Assembly (NCBI RefSeq): GCF_903853455.1
Contig: NZ_CAINTR010000008.1
Span: 62,001-126,000 of the forward strand
DNA: 64,000 nucleotides
Source: an uncultured Magnetospirillum sp.
GTDB lineage: Bacteria; Pseudomonadota; Alphaproteobacteria; Rhodospirillales; Magnetospirillaceae
Reading direction: 5' to 3'
The number at the start of each line of letters is the position of its first letter. Position 1 is the first letter of the stretch. The position numbers were made by a program, and so were the translations under genes. Positions 27,360 through 36,018 of this stretch are shown piece by piece. A model generated the notes under the pieces. The model was given only the letters and a program-made list of their open reading frames with translations, was not told where the DNA came from and did no database searches.

Positions 27360-28171
27360 GTCTCGAAGCCCTCGGGCAGGGCGTAGGTCAGGCCGACGCG
27401 GCTGGCCGGGCGCAGGGTGATCGGCTCGAAGAACTCGCCAATGCGCTTGTCGGCATAGGGGGTGAACACCCCCTTGAAGCGACAATTCATCGACCAGCGG
27501 GTCGCCGCTTCCTCGTTGACCCGATTGCCGTGCATCAGGGTCTGGTTGAACACCAGGACCTCGCCATAGCGGATGGAAACGAAGGTCAGGTCGGCCGCCG
27601 CGGCCTGATACAGCTCCTCGGTGGAGCGGAATTGAGCCAATTTCGGCGCCCAGCGGGCATTGGCCTCGGGCGAGGCGATGAACATGGACTTGGTGGCGTG
27701 GCAATCCACCAGCGGCAGCCACACCACCAGCTCGAACGCCGAATCGCCCGACCACACGTCGGAATGCAGCGGCAGCAGCGACGATGCGTCCCGAGGCAGT
27801 TGAATGGACAGGTTGACCCGGCGCTGCATGGCCAGCTCGTTGCCCACCAGCTCGAACAGCGCCCGGCGGGCGAGACGGAAATAGACCGGCCGCAGCCACG
27901 CCTCGGCGTTGACGCCGTCGATCACCGCCAGCCGCAGCCCGTTCAGCGCGGCGGCGTCCACATGGTGGTGGATGGTTTCGAGAAACCCGGCGACGTCCTC
28001 GGGCGGCGTCAGCCCGAGATGGGACGCGGTCAGGTCGGCCACCCGCCGCCGCAACCGCTCCAGCCCGGCGGCATCCTCCACCGGCAGCACCACCCGGCCA
28101 TCGCTCAGGAAGCGACCGGCCAGGATCCCTTCGTCGTCATCGAAAAAATCGCTCACCTGCATGGTCTCCAT
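27356..28171 (-). CDS. Sporadic carbohydrate cluster 2OG-Fe(II) oxygenase-like protein
   Basis: LPLHSDVWSGDSAFELVVWLPLVD (HxD), VFNQTLMHGNRVNEEAATRWSMNCRFK (distal H...R); ATGA overlap with the LIC12192-like gene. Confidence 0.75.
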   Translation of the reverse strand: METMQVSDFFDDDEGILAGRFLSDGRVVLPVEDAAGLERLRRRVADLTASHLGLTPPEDVAGFLETIHHHVDAAALNGLRLAVIDGVNAEAWLRPVYFRLARRALFELVGNELAMQRRVNLSIQLPRDASSLLPLHSDVWSGDSAFELVVWLPLVDCHATKSMFIASPEANARWAPKLAQFRSTEELYQAAAADLTFVSIRYGEVLVFNQTLMHGNRVNEEAATRWSMNCRFKGVFTPYADKRIGEFFEPITLRPASRVGLTYALPEGFET

Positions 28172-28197
28172 GACGGCGGCACGAGTTATACCAAAAT

Positions 28198-28221
28198 GCG
28201 TTGATCGAACCCGATCAACGC
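28198..28221. terminator. Perfect 10-bp inverted repeat (possible terminator or repeat component)
   Basis: gcgttgatcg-aacc-cgatcaacgc; on the minus strand followed by ATTTTGG. Confidence 0.5.
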
Positions 28222-28300
28222 CGCCCTCAAGCGGCGGGCGGGCCACCTCCGTGGCCCTTGCCTCCCGCGCCATGAGGCGCGCGGCCCCTTGGGCCTAACC
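28222..28300 (-). repeat. Structured intergenic repeat, copy 3
   Basis: Minus strand GGCCCAAGGGGCCGC-GCGCCTCATGGCGC-GGGAGGCAA-GGGCCACGGAGGTGGCCC-GCCCGCCGCTTGAGGG; same layout as copies at 4057, 5104 and 41400. Confidence 0.7.
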
Positions 28301-28335
28301 AAGCCGCCATGAGTCCCGCTCATCACGGCTTGGTG

Positions 28336-29259
28336 TCACGCGCCCAACGTGGTCCGCACCTTGGCGGCGATCTGCTCGGCCTTGAGGCCGAAGGTCTCGA
28401 ACATGGTCTCCTGCAACCCGTATTCCTTGGGGAAGACGTCGGGAATCCCCAGGCGCAGCACCTTGGGCAGGGCGACGCCCGCGTCCACCAGGCATTCCAG
28501 CACCGCCGAGCCCAACCCACCGGCCAGCAGATGCTCTTCCACCGTCACCAGCAGGTCGCGGCCAGGCACCAGCGCCCGCAGCGCCTCGGCGTCCAGCGGC
28601 TTGACCGTATGCATGTGCAGCACCCCGGCCTCGATCCCGGCGGCGGCCAGGATCTCGGCCGCCTTCAAGCAGCGCTCGGTGGTGGCGCCGGTGGACACCA
28701 TCAGCACCCGACCCGGCTCGCGCCGCAGGATGGCCTTGCCGATGCGGAAATCGTCGGTGGGCTGGCTGATCACCGGGTCGCCGCCCTTGGCCAGGCGGAT
28801 ATAGAGCGGACCCGGCCAGTCCAGCGACACGTCCATCAGCCGCTTCATCTCCTCGGCGTCCGACACCGCCACCACCGCCATGTTGGGCAGCGCCCGCATG
28901 ATGGCGAAATCCTCGATGGCGAGATGGGTGGCGCCCAGCGGTGCATAGACCACGCCGCCGCCATTGCCGATCAGGCGCACCGGCAGGTTATGGACGCACA
29001 GGTCCACCGCCACCTGCTCGTAGCAGCGCCGGGTGATGAAGGTGGCGATGGTGTTGACGTAGGGAATCATCCCGTCCAGCGCCATGCCGGCGGCGATGCC
29101 GACAATGTTCTGCTCGGCGATGCCTTCCATGATGAAGCGGTCGGGCATCTCGGCCTTCATGGCCTTCAAGGTGCCGACACCGAGATCGGAGCCGATGAAC
29201 ACCACCCGCGGGTCCGTCTTGGCCAGGTCGTGGACCTTGTTCAGGCAGGTATTGCGCAT
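28336..29259 (-). CDS. Transketolase family protein, C-terminal subunit (Pyr + C domains)
   Basis: VVFIGSDLGVGTLKAM, RFIMEGIAEQNIVGIAAGMAL, THLAIEDFAIMRALPNMAVV. Confidence 0.92.
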   Translation of the reverse strand: MRNTCLNKVHDLAKTDPRVVFIGSDLGVGTLKAMKAEMPDRFIMEGIAEQNIVGIAAGMALDGMIPYVNTIATFITRRCYEQVAVDLCVHNLPVRLIGNGGGVVYAPLGATHLAIEDFAIMRALPNMAVVAVSDAEEMKRLMDVSLDWPGPLYIRLAKGGDPVISQPTDDFRIGKAILRREPGRVLMVSTGATTERCLKAAEILAAAGIEAGVLHMHTVKPLDAEALRALVPGRDLLVTVEEHLLAGGLGSAVLECLVDAGVALPKVLRLGIPDVFPKEYGLQETMFETFGLKAEQIAAKVRTTLGA

Positions 29260-30116
29260 CACGCATCCTCCAGCGCGGCTTTGATGGCGCGCACTTCGTC
29301 TTCGGTGAACTTGTTCTTGTGGTGCCAGGACGGCTGATGCTCGGCGAACGGCACGCCGCGCCCCTTGACGGTATGGGCGATGATGGCGGTGGGCTTGTCG
29401 CCGCCGAAGTCGAGGCTCTTGAACAGCGCCGACAGGGCGTCCACGTCGTGGCCGTCCACCTCCACCGCGTTGAAGCCGAAGGCGGCCCACTTCTCCGGCA
29501 GCGGGTCCAGCGGCTGGACCTCGTCGGTGAAGCTGTAGGACTGGATCTTGTTGTAATCGACGATGGCGACCAGGTTGGACAGCTTGTGCTTGCCGGCGCT
29601 CATGGCCGCCTCCCACACGGCTCCCTCGTTGATCTCGCCGTCGCCCATCACCACGAACACGCGCGAGGCGCGCTTTTGCAGCCGGGCCGCCAGGGCCATG
29701 CCGATGCCGATGGACAGGCCGTGGCCCAAGGCGCCGGTGGAGGCCTCGACGCCGGGAATCTTGCCGGCCTCGGGATGGCCGCCCAGGATGGAGTCGCGCT
29801 TGCAGAAGGTCCCCAGAATTTCCCTGGGGAAGAAGCCTTTGTCGGCCAACAGGGCGTATTGGGCCAGACAGCCATGGCCCTTGGACAGGATGAAGCGGTC
29901 GCGCTCGGGCTGGTGGGGATCGGCCGGGTCATAACGCATAACCTCGTCATACAGCACCCGCAAGATCTCGATGGGCGACATGGAGGAGCCGATATGGCCG
30001 CGCCTTCCCCCCAGCAAGCCTTCCATCACCAGCCGGCGCAGATGCTTGGAGCGGTTGTCGAGGGGACGCGCCTCGGCCTGACGCGCGGCCTGGCGGATAG
30101 CGGAGGGTTGACTCAT
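29259..30116 (-). CDS. Transketolase, N-terminal subunit (ThDP-binding PP domain)
   Basis: GHIGSSMSPIEILRVLYDEVM, DRFILSKGHGCLAQYALLAD, VVMGDGEINEGAVWEAAMSAGKHKLSNLVAIVDYNKIQS (GDG...N ThDP motif). Confidence 0.95.
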   Translation of the reverse strand: MSQPSAIRQAARQAEARPLDNRSKHLRRLVMEGLLGGRRGHIGSSMSPIEILRVLYDEVMRYDPADPHQPERDRFILSKGHGCLAQYALLADKGFFPREILGTFCKRDSILGGHPEAGKIPGVEASTGALGHGLSIGIGMALAARLQKRASRVFVVMGDGEINEGAVWEAAMSAGKHKLSNLVAIVDYNKIQSYSFTDEVQPLDPLPEKWAAFGFNAVEVDGHDVDALSALFKSLDFGGDKPTAIIAHTVKGRGVPFAEHQPSWHHKNKFTEDEVRAIKAALEDA

Positions 30117-31093
30117 CACGTGGTCACCTTTGAAAGCAAGAAACGGGCCTTGTCCAACTGGCGTGCCCGCGCGGCGACGGCGTCGTCTTGCCCCGCCGCC
30201 TGGCGCCGCGCCCACCGCTCGGGCAGGAACTCGTTGAGCACGATCAGCGCCCAGCGCGCCACGAACAGCGGCCGGAACGCCGCCAGCCGCGCGGCATAAC
30301 CGGGCATGTCCTCATACACCCGGTCGCACCCCCGACGCCAGTGGTCGGCATGGTCGGGGGGCAGGCTCATGCCCGGATGCAGGAGGAATTCCGCCGCCAG
30401 CTTGACCGGGTCGTCCCAGCCGAAATACTCGAAATCGATGAAGACCAGCCCGCCATCGGCCCGGCGGATGGCGTTGTGAAAGCCGAAATCGGCCGGCGAC
30501 AGGGTGCGGCCTGCCGGCTCCAGCGCGCCGAACGCCGCCGCCCCGGCAGATTGATTCACCAGCGGAACGATGCCGTCTTCCAGAATCCCGCTCAAGGCCG
30601 GATGATCCGGCGCCACCTGGCGCAGCCGTTCCAACCGGCTTTCGACCTGCCGCGCCAGTTCAGCCCCGGACACGCAGGCCTCCGACGCCCAGGCCAGCGC
30701 CGCCGCGCCCTCGGCATGGCGCAGACCATGCAGCCGGGCGGCGAATGCCAGCGCCGCGTCCATGTCGGCCAGACTGGGCGCGTCCACCGCCGCGCCCTCG
30801 ATCCACTCGTAGAGGGCATGGCCGGATGCGTCGTCGCGGGCCAGCGCCGCCGGCACCTCGGCGATACCGTTGCGCTTCAGGAACGACAGCGCGGCGAACT
30901 CGGCCCCCAGCCGGTCGCGGCCGTCGCCCGTGGTGCGGGGATAGGATTTCAGGGCAAAGACCCGCCCATCTTCGGCCTCGACCCGATACAGACGGTTGTT
31001 GCCGCCGCGACCGCCGGCCACGACCGCCCGCACCGGCGCTCCCGCCAGCCGGGCCGCCAGCTCAGCCGAGGCGATGGAACAGGTGGCGACCAA
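30116..31093 (-). CDS. Aminoglycoside phosphotransferase/choline-kinase-like sugar kinase
   Basis: RVFALKSYPR, LSPADFGFHNAIRRADGGLVFIDFEYFGWDDPVKLAAEF (catalytic loop HxxxxN/D-type and DFE). Start uncertain (TTG 31093 or nearby). Confidence 0.75.
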   Translation of the reverse strand: MVATCSIASAELAARLAGAPVRAVVAGGRGGNNRLYRVEAEDGRVFALKSYPRTTGDGRDRLGAEFAALSFLKRNGIAEVPAALARDDASGHALYEWIEGAAVDAPSLADMDAALAFAARLHGLRHAEGAAALAWASEACVSGAELARQVESRLERLRQVAPDHPALSGILEDGIVPLVNQSAGAAAFGALEPAGRTLSPADFGFHNAIRRADGGLVFIDFEYFGWDDPVKLAAEFLLHPGMSLPPDHADHWRRGCDRVYEDMPGYAARLAAFRPLFVARWALIVLNEFLPERWARRQAAGQDDAVAARARQLDKARFLLSKVTT

Positions 31094-31679
31094 GGGAATT
31101 CCAGTCGGAAAAGGCGAGGAAGGCACCGGACGGCAGCGGCTTGCCGGGATGATAGAGGTAGCGCTCGACCCCAGCCGGGAAATCGGGCTCGGCGAACACC
31201 TCTTCCAGGTCGTCAACGAAGGCGGCGCAGCGCAAGGCGCCGATGCGGGCGACCTTTTCCGTCCTCGTGGTGCAGAAATGCACGTTGGTCCGCTTCAGCC
31301 CGAAGCCGCTGTCGGCGAAAAAGCCCTGGACCTCCATCCAGGCCAAGGCGGCATGGCGCAGATTGATCCGGTCGGGATCGTAAGGCGCCGTCTCGGTCTT
31401 GTGGCTGATGATGGCGATGTCCCAGTCGCGCCGCTGGCACTCGGCCAGGAACTCGGCGACGCCCTCGATCAGGTCGGCCTCGGCCATCCGTCGGGCGTAG
31501 ACCTCGGCCTGCAGGCGCTGCCAAGCGATATCGGCCTCCGGCGACAGACGCACCAAGTCGCGCACCTGCTTCTTGGTGGTGGCACGGGCGGCACCGGGAA
31601 ACCCGGCCGCCACGGCGGCGTCGCGAAAGACGCGATCATAGCCGGCGATGGTGTTGTCGAAGTCGAGACCGATCAGCAC
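31062..31679 (-). CDS. HAD family hydrolase
   Basis: MLIGLDFDNTIAGYDRVF (DxDxT), AIISHKTET, CAAFVDDLEEVF. Confidence 0.85.
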   Translation of the reverse strand: MLIGLDFDNTIAGYDRVFRDAAVAAGFPGAARATTKKQVRDLVRLSPEADIAWQRLQAEVYARRMAEADLIEGVAEFLAECQRRDWDIAIISHKTETAPYDPDRINLRHAALAWMEVQGFFADSGFGLKRTNVHFCTTRTEKVARIGALRCAAFVDDLEEVFAEPDFPAGVERYLYHPGKPLPSGAFLAFSDWNSLGRHLFHRLG

Positions 31680-31744
31680 GGGGCAGGGTTCCTATTGCAA
31701 CATCAGCCGGATCTGGACGGATGCGAGGCCGGTCATGCCGCCCC

Positions 31745-33319
31745 CTATTTGAGCAGCGTGTTGACGAATTTGAGTAGCGCCACCTTGTCCACCGACGAGC
31801 GATGGCCGACGATGCCGACCTTGATGGCGCCGGCGGCGTTGCCGACGAAGGCCACCTGATGCATGGGGCAGCCGGCCGCCACCAGCGGTGCCGTCACCGC
31901 CAGGAAGGCGTCGCCGGCGCCGACCGTGTCGACCACCTGCTTGGTGAAGGCGGGAACCCGCTGGACCATCTTGTCGCGCTCGTAGGAGACGCTGCCGTGC
32001 AGGCCGGCGGTGACGATGATCTTGTCGCAGGCCACCAGGGCCGGCAGATGGCGGGCGGCCAGTTCCGCCACGTCGCAATACTTGTCGGCGGCGGCGAAGC
32101 GGGCCTCGCGATGGTCGATGCAGACATAGTCGGCGCTGGCGTATTTGGTGATGAAGTTGAAACCCAGATTGCCGGCATTGGTCTGGGTGTTGACGGTGAG
32201 GAACCTGGAGCGCTCGCGCAGCAGGCCGATGGTGCTGGGCGCCAGCATGCCATGGCCGAAATCGGTCACCACCACCACGTCCGAGGCCGGGCAACGATCA
32301 GCCAGCACCGCGTTCACCTGATCCACCACCTCGGCCGCATAGGGACTGTCGTCCATATGGTAGACCTCGAACAGCTTGCGCACGTAGTTCGGTTCGATGA
32401 AGCGGGTCTTGCGGGTGGTGGGAGCGCCGGGACGGCGAATGACGGTGAGCCGCACATTGGACTTCAGGCTGGCGCGGATCAGGTCCTCGCAGCTGTCGTC
32501 TTCGCCCAGCACGGTGACGATTTCCACCTCGCCCACCAAGTCGGCCACATGGTTGGCCGCCGCCACCACGCCGCCGGCAAAGACTTCGCGGCTGCGGAAC
32601 AGGGTGGCGACCAGTTGCTCCTTGGAGGAGCGCTCCATGGTGTCGACGTAATTGTATTCGTCGATGATGGTGTCGCCGACCATCAGCACCTTATAGGCCT
32701 TGATCTTGTCCATATAGGCGGCGATGGAGGCGGTGGCGTCCTCCTGGCGCAGCTCTTCCAGGAAGTCGCGCAGCGGCGGATCGTAGACGTCGAGATAGCG
32801 GTTGATCAGGGTGGAGGAGCTGAAGGTGATGTCCTTGGTGAACACCAGCCGGCCGCCATGTTGCTCGACCGCGTCCTTCTCGGCGCGGATCTTGCCGGTG
32901 ATGTCGTCTTCCGGGTTTTCGTAGTCCGAGCCCTTGACGTAGACCGACGGGCGCACCGTATCGAGTACGTTCTCGGCGGTGGGGGCATGGTTGACCGCCA
33001 CCCAGTCCACATACTGGCAGGCGGCCAGCATCTCGGCCCGCAGACCTTCCGGGAAAATGGGCCGGCCCGGCCCCTTGTTGACGAAGCGGTCGCCGGTCAA
33101 GGTCACGCACAGCCTGGTGCCTTCGCGGCGCGCCGCCTCCAGATGGCGGACATGGCCCATATGGAGGAGGTCGAACACGCCGTGACACAGCACCACCTGC
33201 TCGCCGGCCTCCCGCTCCCGACGCACGACCTCGGCCATGGCCTCGAGAGTGAGGATCTTGTCGCGGGCGGTCGGCATGCCGTTGGCGGGAGCCGGAGGGA
33301 GGGAATTGTCTGCGGACAT
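31745..33319 (-). CDS. Bifunctional nucleotidyltransferase (N-term) / PfkB carbohydrate kinase (C-term), HldE-like with reversed domain order
   Basis: N-term VVLCHGVFDLLHMGHVRHLEAARREG (HxGH), KGSDYENP; C-term VLMVGDTIIDEYNYVD, VFAGGVVAAANHVADL, VVDTVGAGDAFLAVTAPL. Confidence 0.9.
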   Translation of the reverse strand: MSADNSLPPAPANGMPTARDKILTLEAMAEVVRREREAGEQVVLCHGVFDLLHMGHVRHLEAARREGTRLCVTLTGDRFVNKGPGRPIFPEGLRAEMLAACQYVDWVAVNHAPTAENVLDTVRPSVYVKGSDYENPEDDITGKIRAEKDAVEQHGGRLVFTKDITFSSSTLINRYLDVYDPPLRDFLEELRQEDATASIAAYMDKIKAYKVLMVGDTIIDEYNYVDTMERSSKEQLVATLFRSREVFAGGVVAAANHVADLVGEVEIVTVLGEDDSCEDLIRASLKSNVRLTVIRRPGAPTTRKTRFIEPNYVRKLFEVYHMDDSPYAAEVVDQVNAVLADRCPASDVVVVTDFGHGMLAPSTIGLLRERSRFLTVNTQTNAGNLGFNFITKYASADYVCIDHREARFAAADKYCDVAELAARHLPALVACDKIIVTAGLHGSVSYERDKMVQRVPAFTKQVVDTVGAGDAFLAVTAPLVAAGCPMHQVAFVGNAAGAIKVGIVGHRSSVDKVALLKFVNTLLK

Positions 33320-33354
33320 GCGTGCTTCCAAACCTTAAACAGCCGTGGGCGAGG

Positions 33355-33383
33355 CTATAGCCCGTTTTTCCGATCGCGGTCAA
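33355..33383 (-). promoter_or_regulatory. Sigma70-like promoter for the 31745..33319 gene
   Basis: Minus strand TTGACC-17 bp-CTATAG; imperfectly placed palindrome GTTCA-N5-TGAAC at 33391-33405 just upstream of the -35. Confidence 0.45.
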
Positions 33384-35091
33384 TGCCAGCGTTCAATTCG
33401 TGAACAGCCAGTTCGGGGATTTCAGCGCAGACCACCTCGTGGTAGGGGCGCTTGTTCAGGTTGACCAGCCCGGCGAAGCGCTCGCGCTCGAAGGTGTCGA
33501 CGCCGTCGCTCCAGCGCTTCAACTGGGCGACCACCGCTTCGGCGCTGGTGGCGCACAGGCCGGGAAATTCGCGGAAGATGGACTTCTTCTGACCGGGGAT
33601 GACGTCGATCATCAGGGTCGGCGTGCCCAACTGAATAGCTTCGGCAATGATGGTCGAGGGGTCCGAAACCACATAATCGGCGCGCGACACCAGTTCGTAG
33701 ACCGGGTCGGCCACATGAACCACGTTGGCCAGGCCCCGGCGGCAGTCCTCGATGAAGTCCGGAATCAGGCTGTCATGGGGATAGCCGCTCTTGACCTGCA
33801 ACAGGATGCGGCGATCAGGGAAGCTCTCGGCCGCCAGCCGCACGGCGCGGACGAATTCCGGGTTGCCGATGGCAAAGCGGGCCATGAACAGAATGTCGTG
33901 GCTGGTCCGGTGGGGCTGGTCGAGAAACTCTTGGGTGAAGGCGAAGGAACCGATGGAATGCAGCCCGCCCACCTCCCAGCTGTCCTTGAAATGGCGATGG
34001 AAGGCGCTGCCGATGGTGAAGTAGCGGTCCATGCTCACCCAGCGCAGCTGCGGCATCAGGATGGTGATGCCCTGGACGGCGTGGTTGAGGCCCCATTGCT
34101 GGGCGCCGACATGGTGCAGTTCCTGCCGCCGCAGCACATGCTCCACGTTGTAATCGTCGCGGGCCCAGAAATATTGAGGCCGGAAGCGGTTGAGCAGCGC
34201 CCGGATCTTCAGGCGGCGAAACGGCAGCAACGCCATCTCGTAGAACAGGCCTGGGGCGAGGTCGCCCCAGCGGGCCCAGATGGAAAATCCGTCCAGCGCG
34301 GTTCCGACCGCCTCCACCGCCCCCTTGGGGTCGAACACGCCGTCGCCGGGCATGCATTGCCGCCATGCGGCGAACGGCTTGGCGGCCTCGTAAGCGGCGA
34401 TCTCGGCATTGCGCATCACCATGACGGTCTCGCCGCCCCGGTTGAAGGCCCGGCACAGTTCCAGGTCGCGCCAGTCGGCGATCTGGTCCACCAGGGCGAA
34501 GACCGGCCGGCGCGGCGCCGACGGCCGCAGCTTGATCGCCACCCAGGCCAGGGCCGCCAGCAGACCGATCAGCAGGGCGGGAAGGTTGACCAGACGGTTG
34601 GGCAACCCCGTCGCCGTCACCCCCGGCAAGGCCGCCGCGCCGAACCAGGCCCGCGCCAGCCCCAGGATCTCCGGCGACAGGCCCACCACCGTGGCTCCGG
34701 TCAGCCCCACATGCTTGTTGAGCAGGAACGCCGCCATGTAGCGGCGGAAGGTGAACATGGTGGCCAGCAGCTTGAGGGCGAAACCGTGGCGCGCGTCCCG
34801 CCCCGCCGTTTCAAAACCGTAATGCCGGCCCTGCCACGGCTCGATGGTTTCCAGCACGTTGTCGGCGAAGATCAAGGTGGGGTAGGCCCATTCCTGGGCA
34901 TGCTCGGGATAGTCGTCGATCAGCCGCCGCGCGCCGCGCGCCAAGGCCCAGGCCTGCACCTTGTCCAGCAAACCCCGCAGGGGCGGCAGCAGCGGGTCCA
35001 CCAGCAGGATTCGCGGCGCCTCGCCGCGGCGCACCCGGCGGATCAGGCCGAAGGCGGTGATTTCGTTGAGGAGGATGACGGTGTCGGTCAT
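33355..35091 (-). CDS. Putative GT-B-like surface polysaccharide protein
   Basis: Start MTDTVILLNEITAF at 35091; YELVSRADYVVSDPSTIIAEAIQLGTPTLMIDVIPGQKKSIFREFPG resembles the capsule/teichoic-type GT-B C-terminal half. Confidence 0.5.
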   Translation of the reverse strand: MTDTVILLNEITAFGLIRRVRRGEAPRILLVDPLLPPLRGLLDKVQAWALARGARRLIDDYPEHAQEWAYPTLIFADNVLETIEPWQGRHYGFETAGRDARHGFALKLLATMFTFRRYMAAFLLNKHVGLTGATVVGLSPEILGLARAWFGAAALPGVTATGLPNRLVNLPALLIGLLAALAWVAIKLRPSAPRRPVFALVDQIADWRDLELCRAFNRGGETVMVMRNAEIAAYEAAKPFAAWRQCMPGDGVFDPKGAVEAVGTALDGFSIWARWGDLAPGLFYEMALLPFRRLKIRALLNRFRPQYFWARDDYNVEHVLRRQELHHVGAQQWGLNHAVQGITILMPQLRWVSMDRYFTIGSAFHRHFKDSWEVGGLHSIGSFAFTQEFLDQPHRTSHDILFMARFAIGNPEFVRAVRLAAESFPDRRILLQVKSGYPHDSLIPDFIEDCRRGLANVVHVADPVYELVSRADYVVSDPSTIIAEAIQLGTPTLMIDVIPGQKKSIFREFPGLCATSAEAVVAQLKRWSDGVDTFERERFAGLVNLNKRPYHEVVCAEIPELAVHELNAGIDRDRKNGL

Positions 35092-35099
35092 GACGTCCC

Positions 35100-35228
35100 C
35101 CCAAATCTCCCTCGCCACCCGCGAGAGCGGGGGGAGAGGGTCGGGGTGAGGGAGCTGTCGGCGACAGACGAGCCCTCACCCGGCTCGCTTCTGCTCGCCA
35201 CCCTCTCCCGCAAGCGGGCGAGGGTTGC
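35100..35228. repeat. Repeat-like intergenic sequence with complementary arms
   Basis: ctccctcgccacccgcgagagcggggggagagggtcggggtgaggg ... ccctcacccggctcg...ccaccctctcccgcaagcgggcgagg; complementary GC-rich arms in the gap between genes. Confidence 0.55.
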
Positions 35229-35229
35229 T

Positions 35230-36018
35230 TTAACCTCTGCCATAGGCCTTGGCGTTCCACAGGGGGTCGGTGGCCATGGTCTTGGTCACCCGCGCCAGAT
35301 CCTCGGCGTTGTCGACGGTGTCGGACACGATGGGGGTCACCAGCACCTTCATGGTGCGGCCCATCTCGATCACCCGGTTATAGTCGATGCCCTCGACCTC
35401 CTCGTTGTAGGTCATGCCGAACTCCAGGAACTCTTTCAGGAAGTCCGGCTTGAAGGCGATGATGGCGGTGTGCTTGTAGACCCGCTCGGGCAGCACCCCA
35501 TGCTTCTTGGGGCTGGGGATGGGCGCGCGCGACATGTAGATCAGGCCACCGTCGCTGTCGCGGAACAGCACCTTGACCCGGTTGAGGTCATGGAATTCCT
35601 CGATCAGGGTCAGCGGTTCGACCAGGGTGGAGGACTCCAGCGCCGGCTCGGCGGCATGCGCGGCGATGATCTGGTCCAGCATGGCGGGATGGACCAGCGG
35701 CTGGTCGCCCTGGACGTTGATCACCAGGTCGTACGGGCCGTCGGTCTCGGCGATCTTCTCATAGGCCCAGGCGATGCGGTCATTGCACATGTCGAATTCG
35801 GGGGTCACCACCACCTCGCCCCCCAAGGCGCGGATGTCGGCCGCCACCTCCTCGTTGGGGGTGGCGACCACCACCTTGGTCAGGGTCCGGCACAGGCGGG
35901 TGCGCAAGGCGCAGTGGCCGATCATGGACATGCCGTCGATTGCTTTAAGCGGCTTGCCGGGAAAGCGGCCGGAATTCATGCGGGCGGGGACGATGGCGAT
36001 AGTCCGAAGGGTGGTCAT
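35230..36018 (-). CDS. 3-deoxy-manno-octulosonate cytidylyltransferase (KdsB)-like
   Basis: TIAIVPARMNSGRFPGKPLKAIDGMSMIGH, DLVINVQGDQPLVHPAMLDQII, VYKHTAIIAFKPDFLKEFLEF. Confidence 0.85.
   Translation of the reverse strand: MTTLRTIAIVPARMNSGRFPGKPLKAIDGMSMIGHCALRTRLCRTLTKVVVATPNEEVAADIRALGGEVVVTPEFDMCNDRIAWAYEKIAETDGPYDLVINVQGDQPLVHPAMLDQIIAAHAAEPALESSTLVEPLTLIEEFHDLNRVKVLFRDSDGGLIYMSRAPIPSPKKHGVLPERVYKHTAIIAFKPDFLKEFLEFGMTYNEEVEGIDYNRVIEMGRTMKVLVTPIVSDTVDNAEDLARVTKTMATDPLWNAKAYGRG

Noticed and set aside
31692-31739. Short 14-codon ORF (MTGLASVQIRLMLQ*) before the HAD gene
   Set aside because: Too short and no strong ribosome-binding or coupling evidence; likely chance.
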